Shown piece after piece: positions 29,683 to 42,376 of a stretch of 64,000 bases of DNA. Under the pieces are notes generated by a model that worked only from the letters and a program-made list of their open reading frames with translations, made no database searches and had not been told where the DNA came from. This DNA comes from Dillenia suffruticosa (lineage: Eukaryota > Streptophyta > Magnoliopsida > Dilleniales > Dilleniaceae). Location: the NCBI GenBank assembly GCA_033439265.1, contig JAVTVX010000013.1, positions 64,501 through 128,500 of the forward strand, read 5' to 3'. The position numbers and the translations under genes were made by a program. How positions within the stretch are numbered: position 1 is the stretch's first letter; every line of letters starts with the position of its first letter.

Positions 29683-32600
29683 CTATTGAGAATGGACTCT
29701 ACAACTTCATAGCTCACTTTCTCTCTCCACCAAGTAATCTAAAAAAGACAAAGAAATTGGAAAGAGAAAACCTCTTTTATAAAAGCTCTTAGGGTTTGTT
29801 TTCTTGAAATGGCCACACTACAGAAATTCAAGCTGCTAGCAACACAGTGAGCCGATGCTGGAAGTTCCATGCGTAGTCTGACGATGAGTCCTGTCATCCA
29901 CATCCGTCGGCACAAAACTTTAAGGGTGTACCTTAGTTGCTCCGGGAGTGGCGGAGTAAACCGGCGTCTTCCTCATCCAAATTCGACCGGCACATATTCC
30001 ACCTCTCTTCTCCTCTGTACCTCACACTCTTTGAAGCCCTATCCTTAAATTAATAACAAGGTTTGATCCCACTTAAGTTTGCATGATTTGGCAGATTAAT
30101 CAGAGCAATAAAGTTACCTCCAAACCCATTTCTCAACAAATTCCAGCTTGCTCTTCTCTTTCCAAGGGAGGTAAGTTTCAAAAATCCAACCTAAAGTCTC
30201 TAATACTTTCCAAAAATTAAATAAAGCCCAATATTCCTTCATGCTTAAGGAGGGTTTCTCATGCTTTTTTTTTTTTTTTTGGATCAAATCCTTCAAGAAC
30301 ACAAGCAAGCTCCTCCCACTCTCTCTTATGGCCGTGGCATACCCTAGGTTTGGGGATGATTTTTTTTTTTTTTTTAAGCTTTTGTAATGTTCTCTTGGCA
30401 TACAAATTTTGAGACTTGTGTGTGATGATCTCCTAGCTTGATGTTAAGTTTGGCTTAAGAAATTAAAGTTTGATATGTTAAGGTTGGGTATTTTATGGGT
30501 AAAGCTCAAGTTTGGAGTTTGTGCTCACAATCCAAGTGTCCTCAAGACCCTAACGCAAGTATCTTGCATGCTTGTGTGGTATTTAGTTTCCTAGGGCATA
30601 TGTTTGATGTTCTTGCACAAGTTTAGTTCTCAAGCTCAAGGTTCATGATGGTTTTTTTAGTGTTAAATCTCTCACTTTTGGTCTCCTGATAAGCTTAGTA
30701 TGGTATGGTAAATGGCTTTGAATTGAGGAAAAACGAGACGTAGTTCATGCTTTGTTGGAGCAGAAAAGGGCTAGGAGAAGTGGTTAGAGATCGACCCATT
30801 TTTCCCTAAGTGCATAGATTAGTTTTGGAGGGCAAACTGTGCCTTTTTCATAGACATTGTAATAAGTTTTAAGCATGCTCATATGCCTGCAGGAAAGCAC
30901 TTTGATTAAAGACGGTTTTCTCTAAGTTCTTACATGTGCAGGCTATGCTAGAAGGGTGTGTTTTAACCTTTGGAGGAGTGACCTTACAATCTAGAATGCT
31001 AGAGTTTATGTTAGGAGTTAAATGCCAACTCTCGAGATAAATGCACACATCCCTATATGTTAATATGCCTTTTCTCTTCATAATGTTTATTCTTGTATAT
31101 GCAGGTGTGTGGCATTCACTCTCATGCAAAGACAATTAATGAAAAATAAAATAAAATAAAATGGAAACTTCCTTGGTGGATAAGAGAATGCCATCTGCTC
31201 CTCCTCTCCGGGCTTTGGAAGGGATTTCCATTCTCCACCAGTAGAATTCAATTGTGAAATTTTAGGACTCAGAACAAGAACACTTCTCCGAAGTTAACAT
31301 AGTGGCGCTACTCGCACATAGCCAGGAGAAGATACAAGATAAAGTAAGGGGAAGGGAAAGTGGCATGGAGAAAATGTTAGGATATTCTTTTCTTCCTCTG
31401 AGGATGGATGCGAGAACTAGGCATAGGGATTGAGGCGCCTGATTTCCAGGCCCTCTCTGACTAGCTAGGTTTCCAATTCAAGTCCTCCTTTCTGACACAA
31501 AGATAATTAACGAGAAATAGGCAAAGTTATGAAGAAATGAAGAAATAGATTCTTTACACTCTTTATATAATGTCTTGCCTTTTTCCATTACCAATCTCCA
31601 ATGTTCCTAAGTTAAATGTCATTGCACCAATCCTCCTCCATGCATATTTATTTGCCTTTTGCTTAGCGTATGTGATGTGTACTTTGAAAGGGGATATTTG
31701 CTCATTTGTGGTTTGCAGAACCTTTTCCTTATCATTTTAGGTTTTGTGAAACCAAAGAGTGGTGCCTTAGCTAGCTCTAGTGAATTTCTGAGTCGAGTGA
31801 CGGTAGTTCCCACCCTCTTGTGCTTATTTGGCCCATTTGTTATTCTTTTTGCTTTGGTTTGGCTTGATGTATGTGGTCTAGTGCCCATCCTATGTTTTGT
31901 GGTGTATATGTGGCGTGTACTTTTATGGATTGATGTATTCTTGAGTAGATTCACACCATGACAAGGCCAGCTGTGTATGTTAGGGCTTGAAGCTCTAGAG
32001 ATTAGACTATGATGCTTTAATGTTATGTCTTCTGAGATATGTTGATATGGTTATGTTATGGTTGTTGTTGGTAGGCAGGCTACTGAGTCTGTTGATCTTG
32101 TGAGTTATATAGTAGTGTTATTGGTTTCTTATGTTGTTTGTACAATGGCTGGATTGACCATTTTACGAGGGGAGTCTTAACTGATTTTTCAGAAAATTTA
32201 GAAGGCATACAAGTTTAAATTTCATACCATTTTTCCTTCCCAGTTACATAGAATGCTATTTCAGTGTTTTCTGTTTGTAATTTATCATGTCCCTTTGCGA
32301 GGATGTGACATTGAAATTGCGGGTTTGGCTGCTTTTTTGAGAATCAGGAAGTTAAATCATTCGATTGGATTCCAAGGTTGTCATACATTTGATAAACACC
32401 GAATTTGTTAGTCACAAATTTTTGAATTTGATTAATGATTGCATGTTCAAGGAGCGGCTTGAGAGTTGCTGTTGGGTCTAAGAGGTGCAGGTGGAATCAT
32501 GTTTATCGAGGGAACAACAGCTGCACAAGTGGCCTCGCTAAGTTAGTTTTCATGTCGTAATGATATTGTTATCTTAGATCGCCCTCGTGCAAGAGTGGCT

Positions 32601-33377
32601 GGGCTATCGTATTCTGATGCTAGGGGTACTCATTATTTTAGAACCGTTTCCCATGCCAATGTTGCGGATCGTACGAGATAGTCTACAAACATGTTTTTTA
32701 TTTTTTATTTTTTATTTTTATTGACCCATTTTTATTAATTTCGATTAATTCAATTTTAACTAAATGTATAACTTATTAACATATTAGCTCTATTCATAAT
32801 TTTTTTTTTATTCTTAAAATTTGAATTTTTTAAAAGAAACATAGTACTTGTGTAACTGGAACGAGACATTGATAGGCAATGGCAAAATTTTGTATCGACT
32901 GTTTCTGTTTTTCCATTCTCATATTTATTTACTTTTTTTTTAATGAAAATTATGTAACTTGTATGGTGTCAGTCAAACATTTGACATGTAATCACACATT
33001 TTGTTAATTAGAAAAGCAAAAGAGAGGGTTACCTCGTTGGACAAAATTATGATTTGAAAAAAAAATAAGCCTTTTGTTTTAACTCAAGTTAATGTATATT
33101 AAGGTTAAACATTTGAATTTGTGGAATCAAGCTTTAATTAAGTTTGATATAAAATACAAAACGGTATGCCATGTCATGCCATGCGCATACCTCTGTTATG
33201 CTTTCAAACTAACAAATAGGGCTATGGGAGGCTCCTGAACCCATTTATTTTATGGGTAATAGGAACAATAACAAGAAGGAAGTGCATTTTAAAAAAAAAA
33301 ATTAATATATGGTTTGTCGAAATAGCATGTTTTTAGTTTTTGTAAATCATAAATATTGAGGGAAATTATTGACCAAA
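29597..33377. other. Spacer with no recognised gene
   Basis: The stretch contains a pure CT run (29634-29678), A and T runs (30269-30284, 30361-30376) and AT-rich DNA around 32690-33120. Open frames of about 100 codons exist on both strands at 31619-31961, but they overlap each other and resemble nothing known. Confidence 0.55.
29634..29678. repeat. (CT)n microsatellite
   Basis: A pure CT run of about 45 bases. Confidence 0.95.
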
Positions 33378-33642
33378 CACGTGACCAATGGATACCCCCA
33401 CCCACTTGGTCAAAGTAAATAAGGAGGGAGGGACCAAGAGACATTTAAGTGCTTTCAGGCTTTCATTAACCGAACGGTCCATTCTCACTGCCATCCGTTT
33501 TTCTGGCATTATTCATTTTCATCTCTTCAGCATTCACTCCTCACTCCCCCTCTCGCCCGTTTCATGTATAAATTTCGATAAAAATTCAACCCCCCACTCT
33601 CTCTCTCCGTCAGACCACCGGAGCTTTGATGATACATACTGG
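33378..33642 (+). promoter_or_regulatory. Probable APS kinase promoter and first leader exon
   Basis: A G-box CACGTG (33378-33383) overlapping a CCAAT-like GACCAATGG is followed by TATAAAT at 33567-33573. About 30 bases later comes a CT-rich start region, and then CATACTG|GTATGCG near 33642, which reads as a splice donor. This fits a core promoter and a non-coding first exon for the APS kinase gene, 2.5 kb before its cytosolic-type ATG. Inferred from spacing only. Confidence 0.45.
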
Positions 33643-33780
33643 TATGCGAATCCCCTCATCTCTCTCTCTCGTCTCAGATTGTTTTATTTTTGATTGCCAA
33701 TGTTGAATGAATCTCAAGCCGTTTGCGTTAAAATTCACATGTATGCTCACGTTTAATAGCCATCCTATCAAGATCTCTCT

Positions 33781-33821
33781 CACACACACACACACACACA
33801 CACTCTCTCTCTCTCTCTCTC
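33781..33821. repeat. (CA)n(CT)n compound microsatellite
   Basis: CA dinucleotides run directly into CT dinucleotides, downstream of the presumed APS kinase leader exon. Confidence 0.9.
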
Positions 33822-34197
33822 TAAATTATATACTTGTATTATACTCTGTTCAGATTTTATCATCATTGTAATAGCAACCCCAACCTAACCAAACCGTTTA
33901 GCACTACAATCTGAAAAAAAAAAGACGAATTCCAAAGGCATTTTATGATTTCTCATTTTATAGTTTATCAACCCTTTAAAAAAATATTCTATCATCAAAA
34001 CTTGCCCTATGTTGTTCACCACAGTCACAACCCTATCCTTCCTCTTAACATGGGAGGGGTATTATCAGCAGTGCTGCTGTTCCTTCAATATTAACTTCAC
34101 ATCTTGCATCTGTGTTGCTGTTTTGTAATTTTTACCTGACGTTCTGTATTTAATTTTTTTTTTTTTTAATTGAGCAAACTCAAGGATAAGGAAAGAT

Positions 34198-34285
34198 ATG
34201 GAAGCTCTTGTAGCTAGAAATGTTGGATCTTTTCCACAATTAAGCAGTTCATGTGGCCAAACTCTCTCTAGGGTTCAATTGGGTG
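34198..34285 (+). CDS. Possible alternative first exon of APS kinase (plastid leader)
   Basis: ATG at 34198 opens MEALVARNVGSFPQLSSSCG and continues to VQLG. This stretch is rich in Ser, Val, Leu and Arg and poor in acidic residues, as plastid transit peptides are. It ends at CAATTGGGTG|GTTTAT with one base over. Joined to the acceptor AATAG|AGATAAAGG at 36138, the frame runs through EIKEIGVV straight into the ATG at 36161. The resulting protein would have about 245 residues. The in-frame fit has a one-in-three chance of being accidental, so this is a proposal. It would explain why the kinase keeps a cysteine typical of plastid isoforms. Confidence 0.45.
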
Positions 34286-36160
34286 GTTTATTTTTCTTTT
34301 TTCTTTTTTTTTTGGGGGGGGGGGGGCGGGCGTCCATTAATGTTTATAATCCAGAAATCTTTTATGAATATATTTATTTTCTGTGCTCATTTGCATGCTG
34401 AGGTGTTTTAATAGTTGGTCTGTTTTTTGTTGCTCTCGACATGGAAAAAAAATTCTGATATTTTTGAGTTTGTCATTGAGACATGAAGTTTAAGTAGCTT
34501 TGAGAATGCAAAGTTTACCGTGACTTTTAGTTGGGTGGTGATTGGCTGATACCTCACTTGTTGCCGCTTATCAGGTCCTTTTTCTCCCTTTAGTTCGATC
34601 TTCCACTCTAGCAAATAGGGTTATTCATTAGATTTTATATGGCTCCATTAGTCTGGAAATCAGCTTAGTATATCGGACATAAGTCATTTTAAACCTAAAG
34701 TGAGAGCGACTGTCCAAAGACAAGGATAGAAACTATTATTTCCGCTCAGAACATAAATTTCCATGGATGACCTAAAGGTTGGAGAAAAAGGATGGTTATC
34801 TGCTCAGGGCTTTATATAAGATGCTTTATTTCAATCCAAAGATTTCTCAAGTTTTGGTTTCCTGGAAAATTAATTGAGCTCATGATCATTCTTAAAACCT
34901 CAGTATAAATTTTTTCCTTTAACAAATGGAGACTGATTTGTTCATTCTTATCTGTCCTCTCTAGCTTAGTTCCAGTAGAAAAGTTTTGAGATATTGAGAT
35001 GTGGAATGGTTAAAAGAGAGCAGTGAATTCTATGACATGACACATATCATCTGGAAAAGTTCTCAATTTTGTGGTGATTAGATGAATTTTGGAAGTTAAA
35101 GTTGTATTCAGGCAATTGATTGGACTCCTTTTTTATACCTAGTGCTTTAGTTTTCATCACATCTGTGCAGTTGATTGTAGGCAGGAAAAAATGCAATGAC
35201 TTCTATAACTTAGTTATCATAGTAGAATTCTCTGTAATAGCTGTCCGGCCTTATGAAGCCTTGAAGGCTGTGGTGGAGTCAGAAATTATTTTTAGGAGCA
35301 GAGTACACCTGCTTGAAATATGTTAAAAGTCCTTTTGCTTGATCCTCGGCACCTCTACACCTTAAGCAGCAATGCATTGTCTAGTAACTTGCCTTGTGAT
35401 TTTTCAAATTTGACGATTTTGAGCGTTCTCTCTTTGAAATGTTACTATTTTTTTTGGTGACATTCCTAATAAAATCAACCAATTTTCAATCTTAGCTTGC
35501 CTTCAAATTTGTACAACCGTTCACTATCTTTGAAATATTGATCAACATATTTCTATGTTTACAAGCACAAAAATATATAAATAAATAGATCAACATATTT
35601 CATCAAAATCTGCTATATTAACTTTTTGGAGGCAAATAACATTTAAAATTTATTCTTAAAAATATTTAGGTGGCAAACTTTTTTTCTTGAAATTTCAGGA
35701 AGGCAAATATAATTTCTAGGGGCGGATCATATTTTTAGGGGGCGAATGCTACATAAATTTACAATTTTTAGAATTTATGCACTAAAATTTTAAAAATAAA
35801 TTTCGGGGGGGGGGGGGCACTCCCCCCTCTCTGCCACTGCCTGAGGGGATCTAACCATGGATCTCTAACTTAAATTATCAAACTTGCCGACATGCACCTT
35901 CAACTTCAAAATGGCTTCGAATGTCTCACTGGTAAACTCTTTAGATTCTTCTCTGTACTAAGTTGTCTGCTTGCCTCTGTGATATTCTTCTCAACATTGA
36001 TATAGTTGACGTTTAAATCTTTTATCTAAATTCCTTTTGAGAAAGGAACCGGTGGACTGGAAGAGGTAGGGTACTGGTGATGTTATTCCTTGCACAAATG
36101 TAGTAATAATTGGTTTTCTTATGTGAATTAAGAATAGAGATAAAGGAAATCGGAGTTGTC

Positions 36161-38025
36161 ATGGCAACTGTTGCAAATACAACAACTATATTCTGGCATG
36201 AGTGTCCAGTTGGGAAGCTTGACAGGCAGAGACTACTTAATCAAAAGGGATGTGTTGTATGGATAACAGGCCTCAGTGGATCAGGTTTGTTTCTGTAAAC
36301 TGGATTTTTGAGATTTTCGTATTCTTTATTTTCATTTTTCACTTCTTTCTCTCAGTCATCTGAAAGGTGTTTTGTCTCGTAGGTGATAAATTGCTTGAAC
36401 CCTTTTTCCTTTGGATTATGAACTGGAACCTTATTCTTCTCAAAATTCTTTTTTGTTTTTTGTTAATTTTACATTACTCCCAAATAGTTTCGTCTCATAA
36501 ACAGTATAATAATGTTTTTCACTTGTGTGCCAAATTTCTTCCATATATACTCAGGAAAAAGCACGCTGGCATGCTCGCTTGGTCAAGAATTGCATTCGTG
36601 GGGAAAACTGTCATACATCCTTGATGGAGACAATCTTCGGCATGGGCTGAACAAGGATCTTGGTTTCAAGGCAGAAGATCGAACTGAAAACATACGGAGG
36701 GTTGGTTAGTAAACATTCATATACTATATTGTACAATTGGATCTTTGGAGTTGGTACTTTAGCATCTGAAGTCTATGTCATCATGTAAAACAAGCTTGCA
36801 CTCACCTGAATGAGAGACATGATTATATGTTCATTTTACATTCTGCTTCTAGCTGGAGCAGGACTATTCAATGTATCAGTAGCATGATGAAGGAATTGAT
36901 ACTGCATTACATATTGCATCTTCTATTTATTCTTTATCCAATTATTGCTGAGTTTATCTCATCCATTCTAGGGGAAGTAGCGAAGCTTTTTGCAGATGCC
37001 GGTTTAATTTGTATTGCAAGCCTGATATCTCCCTACAGAAAAGACCGTGATGCATGTCGTGCAATGTTAACTGATGGAAACTTTATTGAGGTCAGAATTT
37101 TCCTAAGCGGTTTAGTAGTAGATTTGCTTCAAAAGTGGAGATAAAATGGAGACCATATACATAATGCAGGTTTTCATGAACATGCCATTAGCAGTCTGTG
37201 AGGAAAGAGATGCAAAAGGACTTTACAAACTTGCTCGGGCTGGAAAGATTAAAGGTACGCTTCTGAGACACGTACTTTATGGACCAAGTTGTTTACTGTT
37301 TATTAGCAACTGGGTACAGGCAGAGCCTAAAATGAACTGGTAGAAATGTTGTAATAGTTCTTATGTAATGACTTGAAAGGAAATTTTGCCATCAAGATGA
37401 TCCATTTAGTGTCTGTGATTTAATTTTCTTTTTCTTTCTGCGTATTAAGGTTAGATTATATTTTTAGTGTTCAATATCATTCTCATAGTATTTGGGATTA
37501 TGCAGATGGATGTTCTACTTTCATACCCGTTAACCATTTCAAGGTGTCATTTGCATTGCAGGTTTTACTGGGATTGATGATCCTTATGAACCGCCATTGA
37601 ATTGTGAGGTATCCATTGTAGTGATGGATGCATTTCTCATGCTGAATGGCATTAATTTTGTAGTGCATGGCCAATGGTGATGCTAGAACCATTTCTTCAA
37701 TCAAGTATTAGTGAATCATTTCAAAGGGTGAATGAAAGCCTCCGTGTGATATTAGAGGAATTTGTTTATATTCAGGGGGGACATTGTCTTTTCCACTCAT
37801 GCCCCTGTAGCTGAAAGCGGCTATTTCCTAAAATAAGTCATCTTATTAGCATTCACTTGGAATTTATTTGTCTCATGAGTAATTATTAAGTATACTTTTG
37901 TTGGTTTTCCTTCTTTCTTCCAGATTGAGATCAGACAGAAAGATGGAGTTTGCCCTACAGCATATGAGATGGCTGGGCAGGTGACCTCATACTTGGAGGA
38001 CAAAGGATATCTGCGAGATGAGTAA
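36161..38025 (+). CDS. APK: Adenylyl-sulfate (APS) kinase
   Basis: This enzyme uses ATP to turn adenosine 5'-phosphosulfate into PAPS, the sulfate donor for sulfotransferases, as in glucosinolate or flavonoid sulfation. Six exons, all with GT-AG borders, give 208 residues: 36161-36284, 36555-36704, 36972-37090, 37170-37254, 37562-37608, 37924-38025. The P-loop GLSGSGKST is at residues 37-45. It is followed by the APS-binding [15 protein letters not shown] (65-79), the RKDRDACR stretch (114-121) and the lid region [20 protein letters not shown] (147-166). Cys15 and Cys48 are 33 residues apart, the same spacing as the redox-regulatory cysteine pair of Arabidopsis APK1. The frame is open upstream of this ATG to the acceptor at 36138, so a longer plastid form is possible (see 34198-34285). 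No lesion seen. The precise paralogue (APK1-4) is not assigned. Confidence 0.95.
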
Positions 38026-38759
38026 TTCCAATGCTTGCTGCTTTGATTTCCTCTTCCCTTGTAGGTGATAAGAATTCAACCAAGAAACTCCTATTATCCA
38101 TAGAGGCCACTGTTGATCGTGGCTGCTTGGAATAAGTAATTTTTGCTCTGCGACCCTACAGGTGAAACTGTTTTTTGAGCATGGGGCTCCACATCCATGC
38201 CTTGAATTTTATTACTCCCGGTTCTGTTTGATTCATACGGGATGGTGGGTTTCCCTTTCCACACCTTTGTTTTCTTTTTCTTTCTGTACTGTTTTGGTTC
38301 CCCTAGGCAATAATATTTTATAGTTTAAGCTCGGTAGATTTCAACCAGTATTCTATTTTAAAATTTTGAAAGTTCACTGATTCAATTCTAGGATGCACCA
38401 CTAATATGTGTTGTTCCATGGTATTTCTATCATTTATATTGACAACTTAATAGCACAAAAATAGGCTTATTTAATTTTGCAGAACAACAACAATAAATTG
38501 AGTCTTAATTCCAATATTTGAGATTGGTTATTTGAGAGATAAATTTAAAAAAGATAGAGAAAAGAAAAATGAAATAATAAAAAATATATCTGTAAAAATA
38601 AAAATAAAAAGAAGATAAAAAGAAAGAGAGAGAGAAAAATAAATAAATAAATCAATAAATAAATATTTAAAATATATTACTTTAATTTATGTGGATTCTT
38701 CTACGTCATTCATTTTTATCCAAAATCATTTTCTCTTCTAAAATCTTAATTTTCATATC

Positions 38760-39085
38760 TTTACAGATAACTTTATTAAATCTCTTATATTTAAGTTCTC
38801 GGTTCTCCAAACCGGTGCATTTTTGGGTCTTCTTTGCATATGCCCGAACCACCTAAAATGACACTCTCACATTTTATCTACAATTGAATTAACTCTCAAC
38901 TTGTTACAAATTTTTTCATTTCTAATTCTATCTCTTTTTGTTTTTCTATACATTCACCTAAACATTTTCATTTCTGTTATAACCATATTTTGTTTTTATT
39001 ATTATTTAATAGCTCAACACTCAGACCATATAATAGTATAAGTCTAATCGCGATTCTATAAAACTTTCCCTTCAAATGTAATAGT
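38760..39085 (-). mobile_element. LINE reverse-transcriptase C-terminal remnant
   Basis: On the minus strand LKGKFYRIAIRLILLYG (about 39077-39025) is followed, after frame breaks, by IRNEKICNKLRVNSIVDKM and then RWFGHMQRRPKNAP (about 38854-38813). This is the familiar end of plant non-LTR retrotransposon reverse transcriptase (LKGKFYRTAIRPAMLYG ... RWFGHVQRRP). At least one stop and one frame change lie between the blocks, so it is a short dead fragment. Target duplications were not located. Confidence 0.75.
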
Positions 39086-39192
39086 ATCATGCGATCGTAA
39101 AGAACAGTTATCATAAAAAATAAAAAGATAAATCAAAAGGAGTAACCCAAGGAAATAATTGTTTGGAGCGGCATTGAAGATTATGGCTGTTA

Positions 39193-39565
39193 TGACACTC
39201 GGGGAGTGTCACAAACCCAAACTGAGCTCAAGTGAGCTCCAGCTCAGGTAGTTTGGTATCAAGCTCGAGTTCAAGCCCAACCCTATTGAGCTCGAGCTCG
39301 AGCCTGAGCCCAACTATATCGAGTTTGAAAGCTCAACGAACTCAATTAATTATATATTTTTAAAATAATTTTTATATGTGAAATTACATTTATAGATATA
39401 TTCTTTTGAATATATTATCCGAGATCGATTAATTAAGTGATACTACTCTATGATATTTCGAGCTCGAGCTCACCTATCGAACATTCGAGCCCGAGCTCAC
39501 CTATCGAACATTCGAGCCGAGCTCAGCCATCAACACTACCCGACTCGACCTGAGTTTTATAACAC
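39193..39565. repeat. GAGCTC-rich repeat with inverted ends
   Basis: The words GAGCTCGAGCTCG and CAAGCTCGAG cluster at both ends around an AT-rich core. The ends (GTGTCACAAACCCAAACTGAG and the complement GTGTTATAAAACTCAGGTCGAG) are loosely inverted. A 27-bp block, GAGCTCACCTATCGAACATT plus CGAGCC, is tandemly doubled near 39468-39520. The left border has a perfect 8-bp stem, TGACACTC-GGG-GAGTGTCA (39193-39211). This is probably a small non-autonomous DNA element; the family is unknown. Confidence 0.45.
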
Positions 39566-40139
39566 CCTGATTGAAGATAGATTTTTCACTTTTGCAGCAA
39601 CCGAGGCATGAAAATGCAATGCAGAGATTTTAGTTTTGTGGGTCCAGTTGAATTGTCTGACACTAGGAAGGGAAGTGGATAGCTCTTTTTCGGTTTACCT
39701 TCTGCTTTTTCATTCGAAGATTTCCCAGTGCTTAACAAAGTGATTCTGATTAAGTATGAAACAATCAAACTGGGGGAGGCATGGAAATAAATCATAGCAG
39801 AAGAAGGGATGAGTACCATTCCTAATTCTTATTAATGTTCAAAGCACAGTGTGAGAAAGGCTTATTTGCTCTTCAGAATGTAGCAGAATCCCAAATTAAA
39901 ATTTTGGGACATCATTTGGAAGACCAAAGTTCAACCGTAGTGCAAATCTTCACTTAACGGGGGTAACTTGAAGAATGAAGAAAGGAAGTTAAGGTGATTG
40001 TCGAGTCTGATCTTTGGTCTTTGTGCCGTAAGACAGGTGAGTCCTTGTTACATGATATGGTTGATTAAAATGCCATCCCCCTTCTCTAATTGGATTTCTG
40101 AACTAAACTTGTGTTAGTGGTTTTTAAAGAATCTGACTG

Positions 40140-40880
40140 AGGGAGATACCTGGTAAGGGAAATTTTGGTCATACTCTGGGGAACATTTGGGAGAGAAGGA
40201 ACAAGGCAATTTTATTTTTGCGCAGAAAGATTGGGATTTTATGAATGTTTCAAGCAGGTCACAATCGGAGATAAGATAGTCGGAGGCAAGTGGGTATAGT
40301 TTTTGTTATGAAAGAGACAATTCTCATCTCCTGGTGTCGCCCTCAGCCACTATGGTTTAAACTTAATGTGAATGGGAGGTCTTAGGTACGGTGTGGCGAC
40401 TACAGGAGGCGTAATTATAAGTGATGAGGCCGGCTGAGTTGGGGGCTTATGGCGAATCTAGTTAGCACTTTGGTACCTAATGCAGAGTAATGGGCTCGTG
40501 GCAGGGCTATGACTGGCTGATTCCTTGGGGTTACTAATCTGAAGATTGAGATGGATTCCAAGATCGCCGTAATAAAGTTGAATAATCATTCGTCGGGCAA
40601 TCTGCTTGTAACCTGGTTAGTCTATGTGAATTGATCCTCTCTAAACGTGTCTCTTGGAAGATATGGTATATTTTTAGCGGCAAACCAATGTGATTACCTA
40701 TTAGCTTCGACTGCCTGGATTGTATCTCTTGGCACAGTGGGTTTAGACTCCCCTCCGCCAGAGTTGTCCCACTTTTGTAGAAGAATTCAAGGGATTGTGG
40801 GGTCCTAAGGAGGTGCCCCATATGTGTTCTAGTTGTGAGAGAACATAATACTGAGATGTGCACTATTTTAGCCAATTAAT
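40140..40880 (+). mobile_element. LINE-type RNase H domain remnant
   Basis: Reading + in shifting frames gives an ERN-K-AI stretch near 40195, then PLWFKLNVNG (about 40352), GVIISDEAG (about 40409) and SLGVTNLKIEMDSKIAV (about 40524). This is the order WxxERN - KLNVDG - GGVIRDxxG - EMDSK known from the RNase H tail of plant LINE polyproteins. Several stops and frame changes make it clearly dead. Confidence 0.6.
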
Positions 40881-42127
40881 TTGCGATTAGCAACAAATGC
40901 AATGTTGTTATTTAATGATTCCGAGTTGAGACCTCATTATTTTGTTTAAAAAATTGATATTGGACTTTTAACATATATATATTTTTTGTACTTGACTCAT
41001 CGATTTCTAATAATTAATTTATTAGTCCCTAATAATCTGGTTTGAGAATCCATCATAGGGTAAACTCTTCGAAAATTTTTAATTCTTAAAACTCAAATTC
41101 AAAATATTGATTAAAAAGATATAGTGTTTTGTCACCACATCAACAAGATATTAGTAGTTTTTAATATTTACAAGGGTGGAGCTATCAATGCCTAGTTGGT
41201 CCGGTAGTTAGGCACTCGTACCCCTTAAACAAGTTATTTGGTTTGAATTCTGTAAATAGCAAAAATAGATAATTAATCTATTTATTCTTCAAATTAATCA
41301 TCACCGATTATAATTTAAAAAAATCAATATAATTTATTTTTTCTCTCTCTCTCTCTCTATACAAAATTTCTGAATCTAGAAAATGAATTCTCTTTTTAAA
41401 CACATCAATTTAAGTTTTCTCTCCATAAAAATTGAATTTAATTTTTTCTTTTTAAATATATTTATTTTGAATTTTCTCTAACTAATAAAATCCAAATATA
41501 ATTTTTGTCTCTAAAAAATTAAGCACTTATTTAATTTTCTCTAAAAAAATAAATCATTTTAATTTTTTTCTTTGAGATATATTGATTTTTAATTTTTTTT
41601 CTCTCTAAAAAATTAAATTAAAATTTTTTCTCTAAAACTAATATTTGATTTCAAATCATATTAAATTTTATCACTCTAAATGTATTAGTTTTTAGTTTTA
41701 TTTTTATTTTTTTTTTATTTCTAATACTCTCCAAAAGATGTAAAGCTTGTAAAAAATGAAGGATATAATTTATAGACAATTGGTAATAAAATAATTGAGT
41801 TTGGAATACTACATTCGAATATAAAATTGAAGGAAGATAAAATTATTAAAATTGAAAAATGAGAAAATAAGTATGAAGAGAATTTTTCAGATTTAATTCG
41901 ATTGCACGTGATTATTATGATTTTTTTTTTTAAAAAAAAAAAGGGGGAATGCGGATGAGACGGGGAGTACTTGGGAATTTTCTTGTGATCAGAGAATACC
42001 AACAATAGAGGAGACGCCATGGCCGACGAGGCGAGATGAGCATGGTTTGGTCACGTACAGGTCAACGTTCCTCCAAATACAAAGGCAACCGAACAGATCA
42101 AGTCAAACATCAATAGGGGGAGGAGAG

Positions 42128-42376
42128 ATGGTGATGAATAGCCCGGTGGTGCTGAGGGTGGCGCATGTATCGGCGGACCTGTGCCAATACATAGCGTGCA
42201 ATCCGGAAAGGCTGAGGAGCGACCAGGTGTTGGATCTCATCTTCTGCTTACCTCTTCAACACCTCCGCCGTCTCTCCCTCTTTCTATGGACCTACTTCTG
42301 CTTCTCTCCTCCTTCTCCCGATCTCTATTCCGACGATTCATCCTCTTCCTCTGGTTACCACTCTCATTCCGACTGA
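42128..42376 (+). CDS. Small conserved plant protein, function unknown
   Basis: An uninterrupted 82-residue frame begins MVMNSPVVLRVAHVSADLCQ, continues with YIACNPERLRSDQVLDLIFC and LPLQHLRRLSLFLWTYF, and ends in an acidic-serine tail SDDSSSSSGYHSHSD. I recall a plant-specific family with the pattern NSPVVLR...QYIACNP.RLR..QVLDLLFCLPLQHL, of unknown function. The helical, Leu-rich middle (residues about 40-60) may bind a partner or membrane. The ATG at 42128 fits family starts better than the upstream in-frame one at 42047. A CT-rich 3' region follows the stop. No intron is needed. Confidence 0.7.
   Translation: MVMNSPVVLRVAHVSADLCQYIACNPERLRSDQVLDLIFCLPLQHLRRLSLFLWTYFCFSPPSPDLYSDDSSSSSGYHSHSD

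Larger units (their letters stand above)
38026..42127. other. Transposon-scarred spacer after APS kinase
   Basis: The first few hundred bases are the kinase 3' untranslated region. Then come low-complexity A-rich DNA (38560-38680), a LINE remnant (38760-39085), a GAGCTC-rich repeat (39193-39565), a second LINE-like remnant (40140-40880) and very AT-rich DNA with TTCTCT words (41300-41720). No functional gene was seen. Confidence 0.65.

Noticed and set aside
31619-31961. Overlapping open frames of 100 and 111 codons on opposite strands
   Set aside because: No resemblance to any family, no plausible splice partners, and the two exclude each other.
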